A stretch of 64,000 nt of DNA from Liolophura sinensis (taxonomy: Eukaryota > Mollusca > Polyplacophora > Chitonida > Chitonidae): positions 18,841,808 to 18,905,807 of the forward strand of contig NC_088301.1 in the NCBI RefSeq assembly GCF_032854445.1, written 5' to 3'. Numbering within the stretch: position 1 is the first letter of the stretch; the number at the start of each line of letters is the position of its first letter. Position numbers and translations under genes: made by a program. Of the stretch, positions 1 to 12,458 are shown piece after piece. The notes under the pieces are model-generated. The model did not search any database. It was not told the origin of the DNA and worked only from the letters and a program-made list of their open reading frames with translations.

Positions 1-1590
1 AAATACATACTTGTACAGAGCCAGAAATGTCTTGACTGAATGGACTCTCAAACAAATTATTTGTTAATGCATATATCCTCGTTGATGAAGAAACTACTAT
101 GCAAATGGAAGAGCCACGCATCATTCATTGTTTTGATGATGACTGTGAATCCTTCATATCGCGAGAAGATTAGGTTCATGGAACATCCTACGACGAGCGG
201 TGGACATCAGGCAAAGGACTTGAACATGGACAAATGTAACGTGACTGCTAGTTCAGCGGCATTTTTACCACGGCAGAGACTTGACTGTACCATCCACAGG
301 CGCTTGTGATTAACCTGTAACTATCACATTTAAAAGATTTTCTAGCGATATACCAACTACTCCCTGAATGTTCCGCTCAAAATGTGCCAAGCAGATGTCA
401 GAATGTCCGCTTTTTAGAGATGAAATTGTGCGTGCACACTATCTATCACACTAGCACACTATTATCATACAGATGCAGATATTCTCTAATTGACAAAAAC
501 AAATGGGCCTCCTATCGGGTTTGATTAGCTTGATGCAGATGGCAGCACACTTAGAGCAGCAACCCCCAAACTTGACGAAAGAATCTTTGCGCTACACAAG
601 ACGGACCTCGATGCTGCAGTCGTGCATTGGAATCACTCTGGAGGGAGATAAGCCTTCCTCCAGAAACAGCGGCGTAAAGGCATAATCATTCATTCATTCC
701 TGAAAACCTAAAATGGAAGCCCCTTCTTATTCGGAATGTTCTCCTTCTAAATCAAAAAGTGCTGCGCTTGACAGATTAATATCAACGTCAAAACGTCCAC
801 AAACAATCATGTTTCACAATGAGTTGGATGAATCACTTCTCCTCTATCAAGACAGCATGACCTGACCTGAGTATGGCCTTCGGTAATTAAAGCCACCATG
901 CGGTTCAGACATCAAATTAAGGAGCAAGATGTTAGTTGAACATCCAAGGTCATGAAAGACCTCTACTGTGTGTCATTTGGAGTTTACAAGTGATTTTTAG
1001 ACTTGAAGACAACAAATAATTGTAAATACAACCACGAAAGAATGTCCTAAAATGTATGAAAACGTAAATTTTATTTTCCCTGTTCTCTGGCTGCAAAGAT
1101 ATTTACCGAGGTAGTCCTTTTCGCCCCTGTAGCTCACCCCTCCTCCAACCCAGAGGGCTAAAATGTCATCTTTTATCAACAAATCTGGCATAAATTTTGA
1201 GAAGAATGGTTTGAAATACATGTAGTTAAGGAAGTATTCCTAAAGGTAAATACCCTGTGAGTTGACTGTTGATTCAAACAGCACTGTTATTGTATGACTG
1301 TTGGCAGTATATGAGTTAGCACACTAAAGAATTACCTGAACAGGTACGTTTATTAATGGGGACATAGTCTAAATACGATGACTTACTAGTGCAATACTTG
1401 TTATAGTTATAGTTATTCGTTATAGTTTATATAGTTCCCAGGTTATTACCAGTTGGTTGATTGGTTAAATTCTTTGGTGTTTAACATTGCATTCATAATT
1501 GTTTCGATCACCTCAAAACAATAAGCGATTCATAGATATAACACACTAGTTTTACTGTCGACATATCTATCCGGCTACCTCATTGGATCA
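1..1590. other. Intergenic, no supported gene
   Basis: Open frames here are short (60-89 codons), AT-rich, lack splice or signal-peptide context and resemble no protein I know. No tandem repeat or SINE core was recognised. I see nothing to annotate. Confidence 0.5.
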
Positions 1591-1604
1591 ACCTGCGCAT
1601 AATA

Positions 1605-1690
1605 CATATAGCTGCTGCCTCACTGGAAAGCCATGCGGATAAAAAAAATGTAGCAGCTGCTTCAGTAGAAAGCCATGCTGCCATAGCCAA
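1605..1690 (-). repeat. Two tandem copies of the GCTGCCTCACTGGAA repeat motif
   Basis: Two imperfect units of about 50 bp each contain GCTGC(C/T)TCA(C/G)T(G)(G/A)AAAGCCATGC. The same motif recurs at 2870-2895 and 42886-42912, and in reverse complement as the unit of the array at 15945-16206. It is therefore a dispersed repeat family and not coding sequence. The overlapping minus-strand frames over this segment are by-products of the repeat. Confidence 0.5.
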
Positions 1691-1859
1691 GATAACTGGA
1701 ATAAAGCCAATCCAGTCATCTCGTATAGTTTTATTACCCTCTGCCTCCCCCTCCCCAAACTTCCAAAAAAGAACACGCACATACACCACCTCACAAAAAA
1801 TGTAGGATGACACAGAAATAATTGTGGCAATATTATATTATTTAGTATGATGTTTTAAC

Positions 1860-2450
1860 TCTCATCCCTATAACTGAATCTCCATTAGCAATTTTATACA
1901 CTTCATTTGACTCTACCTGTCAAAAACTTACCCTATGCTTATATTTAGTTCAGGAATAATCAAACAAATTCGTATTCTGTTTGGCAGGTGTAAACCACGT
2001 CCACTTTTTATGAACAAATATATTTCCTAAAAATACGCACATTACTTGTTTTGCTACAAATGACCGAGGTGAGCTGATTACTTAACTGTACTACACATGT
2101 ATATAAGGTGCTATACATGTCATGCTGCTCTAGCTGGCCTGAACTTCACCCTAGCTGTGAACGTCAAGTACACTTGTATTTACATGAATATGGTAATTTC
2201 TAAGTGGCATGTTCTCTAACAGCGATATCATGTCGCACACACCCTTTTACATGTTTATAAGGTAATAAAACACAGCCATGTACATGTACCACATGGTCCC
2301 CTGTCTGACCTGTAACTGACACTATACACCTATATCCAGGGCGTCACACAGGGTTTGCAACAGTAAACCATCTGTACATTATATGGCTTTGTAAATGCAA
2401 CACTCAAATTATGAGCGCTTGATAACATGTATAATTTCATGTCATATACG
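1860..2450. other. Intergenic, nothing recognised
   Basis: AT-rich unique-looking sequence with no supported gene, splice pair or repeat core. Confidence 0.4.
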
Positions 2451-2456
2451 TTTTTT

Positions 2457-2684
2457 ACTTATTTATTTATTATATTAATGGTGTTTTACGCCGTACCCAA
2501 GAATATTTCACTCATATGGCAACTATTAGCGTCATGGTGGGGAAAAAAACTGGGCAGAACCCGGGTAAAACCATCGATCATCTGCAGATTGCTGACAGAG
2601 CTTCCCCCGTACGGCCGGAGAGGAAGTCAGCATGAGCTGGAATTGAACTCACTGCGATCGTATTGGTGAGAGGCTCCTGGGTTT
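2457..2684 (-). mobile_element. SINE-1 copy, minus orientation
   Basis: First copy of the window's dominant SINE. In the element's sense orientation the family runs: tRNA-like head with a B-box-like GAGTTCAAGTCC; body GTACGTGGGAAGGTCTGCC; CCTGCGGATGGTCGTGGG; GGTTTCCTCCCACC; ATAATGCTGGCCGCCGTCG; 3' tail GAATATTCTTGAGTACGGCG followed by TAAAACACC and an (AAATA)n-like end. Here the ATTTATTTAT tail lies on the left and GAGAGGCTCCTGGG on the right, so the sense is minus. The copy is diverged and its open frame is not a gene. Confidence 0.8.
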
Positions 2685-2869
2685 TCCTTTTAACAGTCTT
2701 AGTAATTTCCCATTGTTGTAACTGAGCAGTAGTGGTTCCCGCTTGTTCGCAGGAGTGCGAGTGATTAAACTTCTTAAAACCAAGACTTTGATTCGAACGC
2801 GCGACTGCATTGATCTAGGTCCAGATTGTTTGGCATACTAGTATTTCCATAGTGCTGTAATATGACTAC

Positions 2870-2895
2870 TAGGTGCTGCCTCACTGGAACGCCAT
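2870..2895 (-). repeat. Single GCTGCCTCACTGGAAC motif
   Basis: One copy of the dispersed motif that forms the array at 15945-16206. Confidence 0.4.
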
Positions 2896-3029
2896 TCCCA
2901 TATTAGTGGGGAAAAAATAACTAATATCATCGTGGTGATCCCGTAATGTGGCCTTTAGTGACAGTGACATTGATACTTGTGTGATGATCGCCTATACGTG
3001 TGTATTGATCTCTTTCTCCAGTTTTTATT

Positions 3030-3215
3030 ACTTCTGGTCTGTTTCCTCCAGGCCTCCCCAGGTTTCTCTCAAGCCTCTCAAGGTCTCCTTCGCCCCTGTC
3101 CAAGATCCCTCCATACCTGTTTAGGTTTCTCCGGGCGTGTTTATGTTTCCTTAAAGCCGGTGTAATTTTCTGCAACCCTTCTCCAGGTTTCCTCCGGGCC
3201 TTCTAGGTTTTTGTC
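3030..3215 (+). repeat. Degenerate pyrimidine-rich minisatellite
   Basis: Repeated GTTTCCTCC-AGGCC-like units, roughly 30 bp each, with heavy divergence. The unit resembles the GGTTTCCTCC block of the SINE-1 body and may have arisen by its amplification; this is inference. Confidence 0.4.
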
Positions 3216-3298
3216 TAGAGGCATGTACGTTCCTGCAGCTAGGTTTTTCTACACACAATAATGACCTTTAAAGTGTAAGTGCAATTTTTGTGGAAACG

Positions 3299-3420
3299 AG
3301 GTCCTCCGTGGTTGAGGGGTTAGTGGGCTATATGTCGTTCAACGCAATGACCCAAGAGCCTCTCAACAATGCGATCACTGAGTTCATGCTGCTTCCTCTG
3401 CGGTTGTACGACAACCGCCA
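3299..3420 (+). mobile_element. SINE-1 5' fragment with tRNA-like head
   Basis: Starts TCCTCCGTGGTTGAGGGGTT (A-box-like), continues CGCAATGACCCAAGAGCCTC and CTGAGTTCATGCTG, then decays. It is one of the few copies here that keeps the tRNA-like head. Confidence 0.6.
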
Positions 3421-3517
3421 TAGTTAAGAATAAATGTCTTCATAAATGTATACTATGAGGAAACCACCCTCTTTCGCTATGTACCATATAATCCCACATC
3501 CCTCTACGCCCAGCAAA

Positions 3518-3914
3518 GTTACCCGGGGGCCTCACATCAATGCCTTCGGGGTGAGTTCAAGTCCAGCGCATGCCGGGGTCCTCTCAGGTCGTACGTCGGG
3601 TCTTACTGCAACCTGCGGATAGTCGCAGGTTTCTCTGGGCTCTGCTAGGTTTCCTCCCACCATAATGTTGGCCGCTGTCACGTGAACATGTACTGTGTGG
3701 AACTGTGTAAATGAATGAGCATAGGCCTGTGGGATTGTGTGTGTGTGGACGTGTGAACAGTGGGAATATGAGACTACCATAACACTAAAAGTGTGTTTCT
3801 CCTAAGCTCTGCCCGGTTTCCCCCCACCCTATGCTGGCCGTCGTCGTATAAGCGAAATATTCTTGAGTAGGGGGTAAAATACCAATCAAATAAATAAATA
3901 AGTAAATAAATAGC
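3518..3914 (+). mobile_element. SINE-1 copy with internal insertion
   Basis: B-box-like GTGAGTTCAAGTCC at about 3550 is followed by body blocks including TTTCCTCCCACCATAATG near 3649. About 160 bp of unrelated sequence intervenes. A second body/tail block then ends AATACCAATCAAATAAATAA and further AAATA units. It could be two nested or adjacent insertions instead of one interrupted copy. Confidence 0.65.
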
Positions 3915-4335
3915 ACTAATTATATTACAACGATACAATAACGTAATTGTAGAATAGCCGAACTATACATCATATTTCTTCACAATGCCCTCGAATGTAC
4001 AGAATATATGTAGACACCCTGTAGGATAATTATAGCATTCTAAAACTGCTAATGCTCTATGGCGTTTCGGACCCTATTAATACATACTGTACCGCATTAG
4101 CAAATTAAAATTCATAAGGCATTTAAGATATTACACTTGATAATCCGTAGTCCTTATTAAACTTGACAGGTGCATAGTGCAATAGCTGCACCTAAGGACT
4201 TCTAATCTATGATCTTCACGGTGACCTGGGTGACATGACAATATGGTCGGACAAAGAGGATTAGACACACCTAGCTGACTAGATATTTCAATGTTAACGG
4301 AGAGCCACAAACTATGTACGCAGTTACAACATCGA

Positions 4336-4567
4336 ATGGAACCCCGTGGCCGAATATTTAGAGTGCTAGGGCAGGGCACTGACTCTAGAACCTCTCACCC
4401 ATGCTGGGACCGTGAGTTCAAGTATAGCTCATGCTTGGGCAGGTCTTGCAGCAAGCTATGGATGGTTGTGAGTTTCCTCCGGGCTATGTCCGGTTTCCTC
4501 CCACGCTGTCGTATAAGTGAAATCTTGTTGAGTATGGCGTAAAACACCAATCAAATATATAAATAAA
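4336..4567 (+). mobile_element. SINE-1 copy, diverged, near full length
   Basis: Runs from a tRNA-like GTGGCCGAATATTTAGAGTG through GTGAGTTCAAG, GTTTCCTCCGGGC and TGGCGTAAAACACCAATC to an AATATATAAATAA tail. It lies directly beside the MITE-1 copy at 4578. Confidence 0.65.
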
Positions 4568-4577
4568 ATAACATTAT

Positions 4578-5432
4578 AGTCTTTTTTTAAGAAAGTTCAG
4601 CTGTCTGTAAAATCATACTCGGTACCAAAATTGCCTTTAGTCAGTGTCATGTGACAACACAAGCTCTACACACTGATATATTAGACGTCCATGTTTTTTA
4701 CAAAGAAACTGCAGTTAGAATACTTTTTCTATCTCATGATGTTAAACTCCATCAGCTTAGTTTCGACACAAAAGCCTCGCTGCCTTGGGTGATGTCATAA
4801 TTGTTCAAAAACAAATCGCATGCTGGACAATGGGCGTGGAGAGTAATTTGTTTTACGGTGGCTCCATCAATATGCGGTTAGAACAAACTCCATGCAATAA
4901 ATCAGCCTACACCACTATGTCTGTGAATAATTGGATCGCTTTAATTTCCAAATATCTGTCTCTAAAACTATACAGCCGTGATATCATATACTACAAGAGA
5001 TGAACTAAAATTCATTTATTAGGGTTATATTATATTAAAACGTGCGAACGATTTCAAATATAGCAGATTTCAAATAATACGATTTATTACATGTAACTAC
5101 ATAACAGTCCCAGGTTCAGGTAACTGGTGTCACCCTCCTTCAAAACATATTGAACTCCGCCCAATACCCAGCATGCCACTATTAATTATGACGTCACCCA
5201 AGGCAATTGGTTCTTGCCGTCGAAACCGAGCTTATGGATTTTAACATGAATCATTAATTAGAAAAATTGATCTAACATCATTTTCCTCGCAAGAATATAC
5301 ACTTCAAGCATATCCATGTGAAGAGCTTGTGTTGTTACGTGTCAATGACTAAGGGCAATTTCAGTAGCGAGTAGGATTGATTTCACAGACAACTGAATAT
5401 AGACGACTCTCTAAAAGAAATACACTATTGGA
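4578..5432. mobile_element. MITE-1 copy A, long terminal inverted repeats
   Basis: Non-coding foldback element. The left arm (AGTTCAGCTGTCTGTAAAATC, TTTAGTCAGTGTCATG, CAACACAAGCTCTACACA, GATGTCATAATTGTTCAAAA, GCATGCTGGACAATGGGCG) is mirrored by the right arm (GCCCAATACCCAGCATGCCA, ATTATGACGTCACCC, GAGCTTGTGTTGTTACGTG, ACTAAGGGCAATTTCAG, CTCTAAAAGAAATACACTA). Arms are about 250-300 bp. Related copies are at 18591 and 31866, with an end fragment at 55558. Ends read TAGT(G/C)TATTTC...; a TA target duplication is possible. No transposase frame is present. The open frame at 4785-5003 belongs to the element. Confidence 0.75.
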
Positions 5433-5667
5433 GAATTACGAGCGGAGCTGTTTTCAATTATATACATGAATGCTATTATATCCAGTATTGTCTTTGTAGT
5501 GACTCAAGCCTCCCCGTAGGCTTGAGGCGACAGCGAAGCCAGTGCCACACGAGGCAAAGCAAAGAGATTTGTTTCACATTTTTTACGAATTGAGTGGTAT
5601 CCTAAAATTGTTAGATATATCCAGTGACAATTTTCCGGCTGTAAATTTGGTTCACTGTACTCTGGGC

Positions 5668-5885
5668 CAATATGACATTCAACTCAGCCAGTTCGACTTT
5701 CAACAATTCCGCCAATACTGCTTTCAACTCTGTCATTACGGCTTTCAACTCGGTCAGCAACTCGACAAATACGCTTTTAATTCAACTTAACCAATATATA
5801 CGACTTTCAACTCGGCCAATACGACTTCGAGTTCGGCGGGTAACTCGGCCAATATGTCTTTCATCTCGGTCAATACGACTTTCGA
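5668..5885 (+). repeat. Degenerate AATACGACTTTCAACTCGGCC minisatellite
   Basis: Ten or so irregular units of about 21-27 bp containing ACTTTCAACTCGGCCAATACG variants. In one frame it reads as repeated T-x-F-N-S, which explains the open frames. No start context or signal supports translation. Confidence 0.55.
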
Positions 5886-5899
5886 CGGACTAATGCAAC

Positions 5900-6715
5900 T
5901 CGACCCATACATTCTTGCTCAGGTTGTTTGCATTGCCAAACAGCATTCAGGGTAATATACTAAAGATTGGTTTGGGAATATGGCAGTTGACATGTACATG
6001 TAGATTCAAGTCCCCGGTGTGTAACGCAATCAGAGCGATTCCAGATCGTCAATCAGATCAATCAATCATTCAATCAGTACAAAATTTGTAAATAAATAAA
6101 CCCAACACACGACATCATTGTTGAAGGGTTCAAACTGTGATCTGAACTTGGGCCTTCCAGATATCCTGTCCAGTGGAGACCTAACATCATTGGTGGTACA
6201 ACGAAAAGTGTATCGGAGGCTGTCACAATTTTGTCATTGGGAAACATAGTGTTCACAAGCGTTGTATATGCTTTTAATTTTGTGTATGCCTATACTATAT
6301 AAATATATATATCGTTTTGAGTTCTTGCTTCGACAGTTTCAATATCTGTTAAAATCTGGAACTACGTACGTTAACCAAAGATCGCAACAACGACACACAT
6401 GCGTGATTCGTATATAGGCTATTATTGCTCATTAAGGTTATTAATAGGTATACAAATGCTATTGCACAGTAATTACTTTCAGCTGGATATGCCAACCTGA
6501 CGTATGTTTAACAAGTAATGAGCTCAACAAATTCATGTCTCTGTTTTCCCATAACATGAGGTGAACAGGTTCCAATAATCTATATATGTATATATAACTA
6601 TTCACGGTTACCTTTGTGAGACTGAACAATTCGAGCGACAAATTACACTTATTTTTTATACAACACCTGGACGCGAGAGATTTTAGCGAAAAGTTTTTTT
6701 TAAACTAACTGATCG
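5900..6715. other. Intergenic, no supported gene
   Basis: AT-rich sequence with short ATCA/TATA runs. No SINE core, TIR or convincing exon was seen. Confidence 0.4.
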
Positions 6716-6717
6716 AT

Positions 6718-7075
6718 ATTGGTACTTTGATAGCAAAAGCCTTACCGAGTGAACTCTTCACATCGGACTGTAGCCAATCCTGCTGATTGAATTCTCACAA
6801 AGAAAATGGCTACAGCCGGTTTCTTTTGTCGCATAACCTGGTGCCATTTTGGTCTAAATTTAGAAACTTTGATTTTGAATACAAAGCTAAATACCGACAT
6901 TTTGATAACAAAAGCCTTACCGAGTGAACTCTTTACAACAGGCCGTAGCCAATTCCAGCTGAACAGAATTCTTACACACAATGAAGCGGGCTCATGGTTA
7001 TAGCGGGCTTCTTTTGTGACATAACCCGATGCTATTTTGGTCTGAAGTCAGAAACTTATAATATAAAGCCAAATA
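6718..7075 (+). repeat. Tandem duplication with about 175-bp period
   Basis: AAAAGCCTTACCGAGTGAAC occurs at 6735 and again at 6910. The following text (TTCTTTTGT-GACATAACC, ATTTTGGTCT, GAAACTT) repeats with the same spacing. This is a two-unit segmental duplication with moderate divergence. The antiparallel open frames across it are not supported as genes. Confidence 0.7.
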
Positions 7076-7479
7076 TTTGATGTTGAATGTTCAAAACTAG
7101 GCCGAAATTGTACTTGTACGGAATAGAATCAGTGGTCACAGCTGTATCGATTTGATGGATATTTTTAAATGTTAAACATGGATTAAAATTTTACGCCAAT
7201 CCCGAAACGGCTTTGTGAAACCAGTCACCGAAAGACATCGTTGTAAATGCCTTGAGTATTTATCAAGTCCGCTGAAAAAACAAAGACAGTTGGTCTAAAA
7301 TGTTATAAAGTATGATAAAGACAGTGTATTAGTCCACGCCCACACATTATTCTGACATAAGGCGAACCGGCATGCCAGCTGGATAGACAAATATAGCATT
7401 GTTGAAAGATGCGTAAGTTTACGTATATATTCTTAATAACCCTGAATAAAGAATGGGGAAGGGCCGAGGGGGGTAGATC

Positions 7480-7602
7480 GCCAGCACGGCGCAATGAACA
7501 AGGAGCCTTCCATCAGTGCGGTTGTCGTGATTTCAAGTTCAGCACATGGTGACTTCCTCTTCGGCCGTACGTGGGAAGGTATGCCAATAAATAAATAAAT
7601 AC
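7480..7602 (+). mobile_element. SINE-1 copy, internally deleted
   Basis: Keeps the tRNA-side half through GGCCGTACGTGGGAAGGTAT and then jumps directly to a CCAATAAATAAATAAATA tail. The body between GTGGGAAGGT and the tail is missing. The breakpoint coincides with the 5' end of the short SINE-1 copies (see 31697, 37769). Confidence 0.65.
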
Positions 7603-8093
7603 TCAAAAGACTATATATACAAATTTGCGCATTCACAATGACAAATTGTGTACTGTACCATCGATACATGTCAATATGGAGGTATTTCAAAAATGAAACA
7701 GTGTATACACTGCTGGTACACAAAGTTGTGTGGAAGTGCACTTTTGCCTCTATGGTGCGTGCGACTCGCACACATATTCGTTTTGTAGAGAATACAAACC
7801 TGCTGGGTCAGAAATGATCACTGTATGGTGTACATAACGAGTTGATTTTTATACACTTCATGAAATTTCCTAAAAAAGTTTTACATATGTTTTAAAAGTA
7901 AAAGATAAGATCTAAAAATAAAAAAATAGCCCTTAAGCATACATATGAAAGTACATATGAGATTTGATTTCAGCCCCGTGCTCTTTTAAGAGCTCTTGCA
8001 AGGTTTTACGATTTTATCGCAAAGCTGCCGAGGCATTTATCAGTTTCTATATTATTGGATATTTAGAAAATTCAGACATTGTAGGAGGAACTG

Positions 8094-8216
8094 GGCCTTG
8101 CCCGGGGGAAGCCCACGACCGTTCGAAAGTTGCTGGTTGACCTTTCCATGTACGGCCGAAGATAAAGCCAGCATGAGCTGAACTTGAATTCATAGCGACT
8201 ATATTCGCGAAAGGCG
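8094..8216 (-). mobile_element. SINE-1 fragment, minus
   Basis: CCCGGGGGAAGCCCACGACC, GACCTTTCCATGTACGGCCG, AGCCAGCATGAGCTGAACTT and GAATTCATAGCGAC correspond to the middle and tRNA-side half. The tail half is absent. Confidence 0.65.
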
Positions 8217-8219
8217 TTG

Positions 8220-8942
8220 TCATACAAAGGCTTGCTCCTTCCCGATGCCATGGCGATAGCGTTTTTCACAGGTGTCATAATTCCCACGATATTCATGGCA
8301 AAAACTATTCCATGAGTTGGCTGGATGGAAGACATTCCGGGAAAATATATATATATGTATTTTTTTTTTCAGACTTTTTTGCAACTTAGTAAAATGGTTT
8401 TATCTCTTCAGATTCTACGATGGTCAATATAGTGACCCAGAGAGTATCAATGACATCAAATCATTTTTACCTGAAACATTTCATTGAACCTACTCGGTGT
8501 ATGCATGCAAAAATCTAGATATGTATGTGCATTTGCACTGATGAAAATGAAGTCCATCTGTGTTAAGTGGCAAAACACCTGATGTTACGCAACTGGTCCT
8601 ATTGTTGTCAGAGAATGACGCCGTAGAATCAAAAGTTTCATAAGCATTTTACTAGGTTGAAAAAAAAATACTATAAAAATGAATCGAACTATTTTTGTGG
8701 ACATTGTTTAATGGTCTTTAATGGTCATCTGGCCTGTATTTCGCCTTAGTGTTTTCTTTGCTTTTAAGCATTTTCTTTCACTCTCCTTGCAATTACTAAT
8801 GAGGGTTTAAGAAATGTCACACAAAAGTTTGTCGTTTTCTTGTAGCATTGACACTGACATTGTCTTTCAGAAGACATAGGTGACTATAATTACTAACTCG
8901 TATAGCTTTGTCGCTACGATATGGCTGAAATATTCCCGAGGT
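8220..8942. other. Intergenic, (AT)n and poly-T tracts only
   Basis: Contains a short ATATATATAT run and poly-T near 8345-8370. No gene or named repeat recognised. Confidence 0.4.
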
Positions 8943-9103
8943 GGCGATAACCATTCAACCAATGCGGTTGCTGTGAGTTCAAGTCCAGGTAATGCTGGCT
9001 TCCTCTTCGGCCGTACATTGGAAGGTCTGTCAACAAACTGCGGGCTGTCGTGGGGTTCCCAGGGCTCTGTCCGGTTTCCTCCCACCATAATGCTGGCTGT
9101 CTA
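8943..9103 (+). mobile_element. SINE-1 fragment, plus
   Basis: Contains CAATGCGGTTGCTGTGAGTT, CAAGTCCAGGTAATGCTGGC, CTTCGGCCGTACATTGGAAG and TTTCCTCCCACCATAATGCT, then stops. The tail is absent. The two long antiparallel frames here are repeat translations. Confidence 0.7.
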
Positions 9104-9966
9104 TGCTCTATCTTCATATAAAGAGAAACACGTTTTCTTTGGCCAGTTAAAGGCAAAGAAAACACTAAAATGAACAATATATGAAAGATCATTAAACACC
9201 GCAGGAAATACATTGATCTTTTTATTATTAATTTTCCAATCAAGTAAAATGTTTTTTTTTATATGTTGACACATGTGCAAGAGTTGAAGGGTTTTACTCT
9301 TAGTTAAGCCCAACAAACAGAGAAATGGTCAAAACAGAACGCAGAAAGCAATTTCTTTTACCACCATGTGCGACGATGTCCTGCTTACATGAGTTAAATA
9401 TAGTCTCACATGTTATTTAATTTACTATGTTAAAAATGACCATTAGTGTACATAGCATGTGTATCCAGTGAGTTTATGAATTTTTCTACAACAATTTCAT
9501 ACGTTTAAATTTCAGATCCAAAAATTAAAAAAAAAAACAAAAAAAAAACCTTCTGAATACCAACCCTGAGCAAATCTGAGATTAGTGTTGGTCCCACACT
9601 GTTATAAAAAGAGGTCTTGCTAGAGAAGTACCTATTTTATTTATACATAGTGTTTTGCTGACGTCTTATTTACAAAACCTGAGAAAACGATACTATTGCT
9701 AATTTTCCGTGTCCAATACCAATTTTTTTCACTAGATAGCACGTCACTTTCGATGGTTTCTGTTTAAGTTTTTACACACTCATTAAGTATTGAATATATG
9801 TTATGCATTGGTTGTAGATTATCGATGAAAGGGCGGTGATAACCAATGAATCAAACTACAAATTACATAAATTTGAATATAATTCATAGCTGAGGAGACG
9901 TAAAAAAACGCCACTGTAGTCTTGCATTCAGGGTTGTCCATAAGAGAATGACAAAGGTTAACTTTA
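9104..9966. other. Intergenic, poly-A tract at about 9527-9548
   Basis: AT-rich with a long interrupted A-run. No exon signature seen. Confidence 0.4.
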
Positions 9967-10096
9967 TTTTTTTATTTGATTGGTGTTTTACGCCGTATTC
10001 AAGAACATTTCACTTATACGACAGCGATCAATATTATGGTGGGAGGAAACCAGGTAGAGCTCCGGGGAAACACACGACCATCCGCAGGTTCAACTT
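9967..10096 (-). mobile_element. SINE-1 fragment, minus
   Basis: TTTTTTATTTGATTGGTGTT, TTACGCCGTATTCAAGAAC, TTATGGTGGGAGGAAACCAG and CGACCATCCGCAGGTT mark the tail and body. The copy ends before the tRNA side. Confidence 0.75.
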
Positions 10097-10833
10097 TAAA
10101 TGATGGGATGTCCCGTGAAAACATACATCAACAGTTTGCCCGACCGATCAACCCACCAACTGTCAGACAGCCGGCAGTCATATTAAGCTCACTCTATATA
10201 GGCTTATGTTTCCTTTGCCATTAAATAACTACCGGCATTAGACTACATGGTGAATAAAGTATGATTTCATCTTAGATAAATGTTTGGTATGAATTACGTA
10301 GGACTAATAAGGTGTCAGAAATGAAATTATATTTGTTTTGTAAAATTAAGTACTTGCATAATTTGCGAGGGAGTGGATACAACACCATGACATGCAAGTG
10401 TGCGGATAAAAATTTACTCGTGCATTTTTTTTCGGATTGTTTTCATTTAGTGGATTTCATTCATTAACGTCAACGGGACAGAATATATTCAAGCTCGTGA
10501 TGTATAATGGTCTATTTCTGCCTTGGAATGTGAATCAGGTTGAATATGGTCAAATATGATTAACACAAAATGCGAACTTATTTCTTGCTTGCATGGAAAT
10601 GATTTCTGAATGAAACCTCATCTGTCTGGTCACATTTATTATGACAATTTAGTGTGACTGCTATTGAGAAACGCTTTAAAACTCCAGAACTGGTCGATCG
10701 TGTCTATATAAGTAAAAACTAAGGCTATATATATAAAAACATCGGGGTATGGCCAGGGGCTTGTCTTAATTACTTCTAATTATTCACACACGAATTTCAT
10801 GCAATTCAAATTAATGCATGTCAGGGTGGAGCG

Positions 10834-10840
10834 TATAAAA
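10834..10840 (+). promoter_or_regulatory. Predicted TATA box of gene 1
   Basis: TATAAAA in the context GGAGCGTATAAAACTGCC. A TGACGTA motif lies just downstream (about 10847). It is about 150 bp upstream of a strong splice donor (CAG/GTACGT at 10984/10985), which fits a TATA-driven short non-coding first exon. Inferred from motif spacing only. Confidence 0.5.
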
Positions 10841-10865
10841 CTGCCGTGACGTATCACGGCTGCGT

Positions 10866-10984
10866 TATTTAACGACTTGTGTTTTATGGTGGGCCCGGAG
10901 GAATTTCGCTCATAGTTCTGGACTGTACCGTTATCTGTGGTATCACACGAAAATCATCAGGGTAGCCCGAAGTGGATTAATCAG
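10866..10984 (+). other. Predicted 5' UTR exon of gene 1
   Basis: Begins about 30 bp after the TATA box and ends ATTAATCAG/GTACGT, a near-consensus donor. It has no long frame, so it would be untranslated. The partner acceptor is the TTGCAG at 12907-12912. Gene 2 shows the same arrangement. The exact start is a guess. Confidence 0.4.
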
Positions 10985-11095
10985 GTACGTCATATCAGAC
11001 ACCTCTTGCAAACACCATTGATCTAAGGATTCATGGACATAGACATCATTTACACCAGCAAAAAGACCAAGAAAGTCGCAAGAATGAGGACACGC

Positions 11096-11134
11096 TAAAA
11101 ACGGGAAAAACGGGAAAAGACGGGAAAAACGGTC
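11096..11134 (+). repeat. Short (ACGGGAAAA)n tandem
   Basis: Four imperfect units of ACGGGAAAA/ACGGGAAAAG. Confidence 0.6.
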
Positions 11135-12458
11135 ATTAATATTGATCTAATGTTTTGGCGAGGCACAACGGGGCAACCTGACTTCGTTGATATGACATAT
11201 TATTTTTTCTAGCGACACAAAAGATGTTTGATTTAAACAAGTAGCCAGTGTGAGGATCTTGTCTATAGTTTAACTAAGGCTATGAACAGTTAGAATAAAT
11301 TATTAACAGAGATAATATGACAAGTGGCCATATTTTACCTGTTATGTGTGACAATTTGCCAATTATCACAATGTTGTCGCTACTCTGAATTTACTCTCTA
11401 TGCATGCTGACATTTACTCTCTAAATCCTGCTAAGAAGACATGCAGTTAATGGATATCAGGCATGGTTACATGAGCTTTGTTTTGCTAACAGCAAGCTTC
11501 CTGTGGAAAACGTCATTGTCCATTGACTTTAGCATGACATTGTGGAATTGTGTGTGAGAAACGTTTCGAACGTAAAAAGTTAGACATCAAACGAAACAAA
11601 CAGTGCGGAACTTGTTATGATCTTCCTGTATGCAATTCAATCAATTCAGTAAAACATGAACGTTTGTAGGATTACATCCTTGTGGCCATTTTCCCATTGG
11701 TCCACATTTTGTGTCGATTATTAATCCTGTTATTGAAATGAATCCCAGCTTGGTTGAATAGCCGAATATTATGTAGTAGCTGGAAAGTGCATGTTCCTTC
11801 CCATGCATACGTAAAGGCTCTATTACGACAATATCAGACAATAGTTAAACAAATAGATTTTAGTCTGTTACATAACTATCGACACAACTTAAATCGTTCA
11901 ACGTTGGCAGAAGTTTAAAATCGTTATGGTAGGATTAATCAACCTGTGGTAGAATATATGAAAACTGTACTGGAAGTTACAAAACCTAATTACACTGTCA
12001 GCTTGTCAAAAACGTCGTCTTCATTTTGTCATTTAGAATTAGGAAAGATCACAGGAGCAATCTTGCATGTTTAATTTGGCTTTGCACCACTTTGAAGTCA
12101 CAAAACCAAACCTATATTCTTTTTATAAAATATACAGTATGCATGAGTGAACAACGAGACTTAGACACTTACTAGCCTATCCTTTTGTTTGAGATATTTT
12201 CACAGATCTTCGTGTGGCAATAAAATCGCCTATACCCTGAAAACAGATATGCAGCTATTTACATAAAACGATAAGCAAATGGCGTCAAAAGAATCATCGC
12301 GGTGTTTTACATATGGGGTGCAGCCATCCGTAACTAGTACAACATTTCACACAGGTAAAATGTGATCATGCTCTACAGGTGTGTCAGATGATATAATAGA
12401 GCCTTAATGTCTCACGAGGAGCTAATAACAGACAAAAACTTGATCGTCTTCGGGTTCC

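Noticed and set aside
8880-9243. Overlapping 97-codon plus and 109-codon minus frames
   Set aside because: Both translate a SINE-1 copy; similar frames recur over other SINE-1 copies (40555-40935, 49210-49422).
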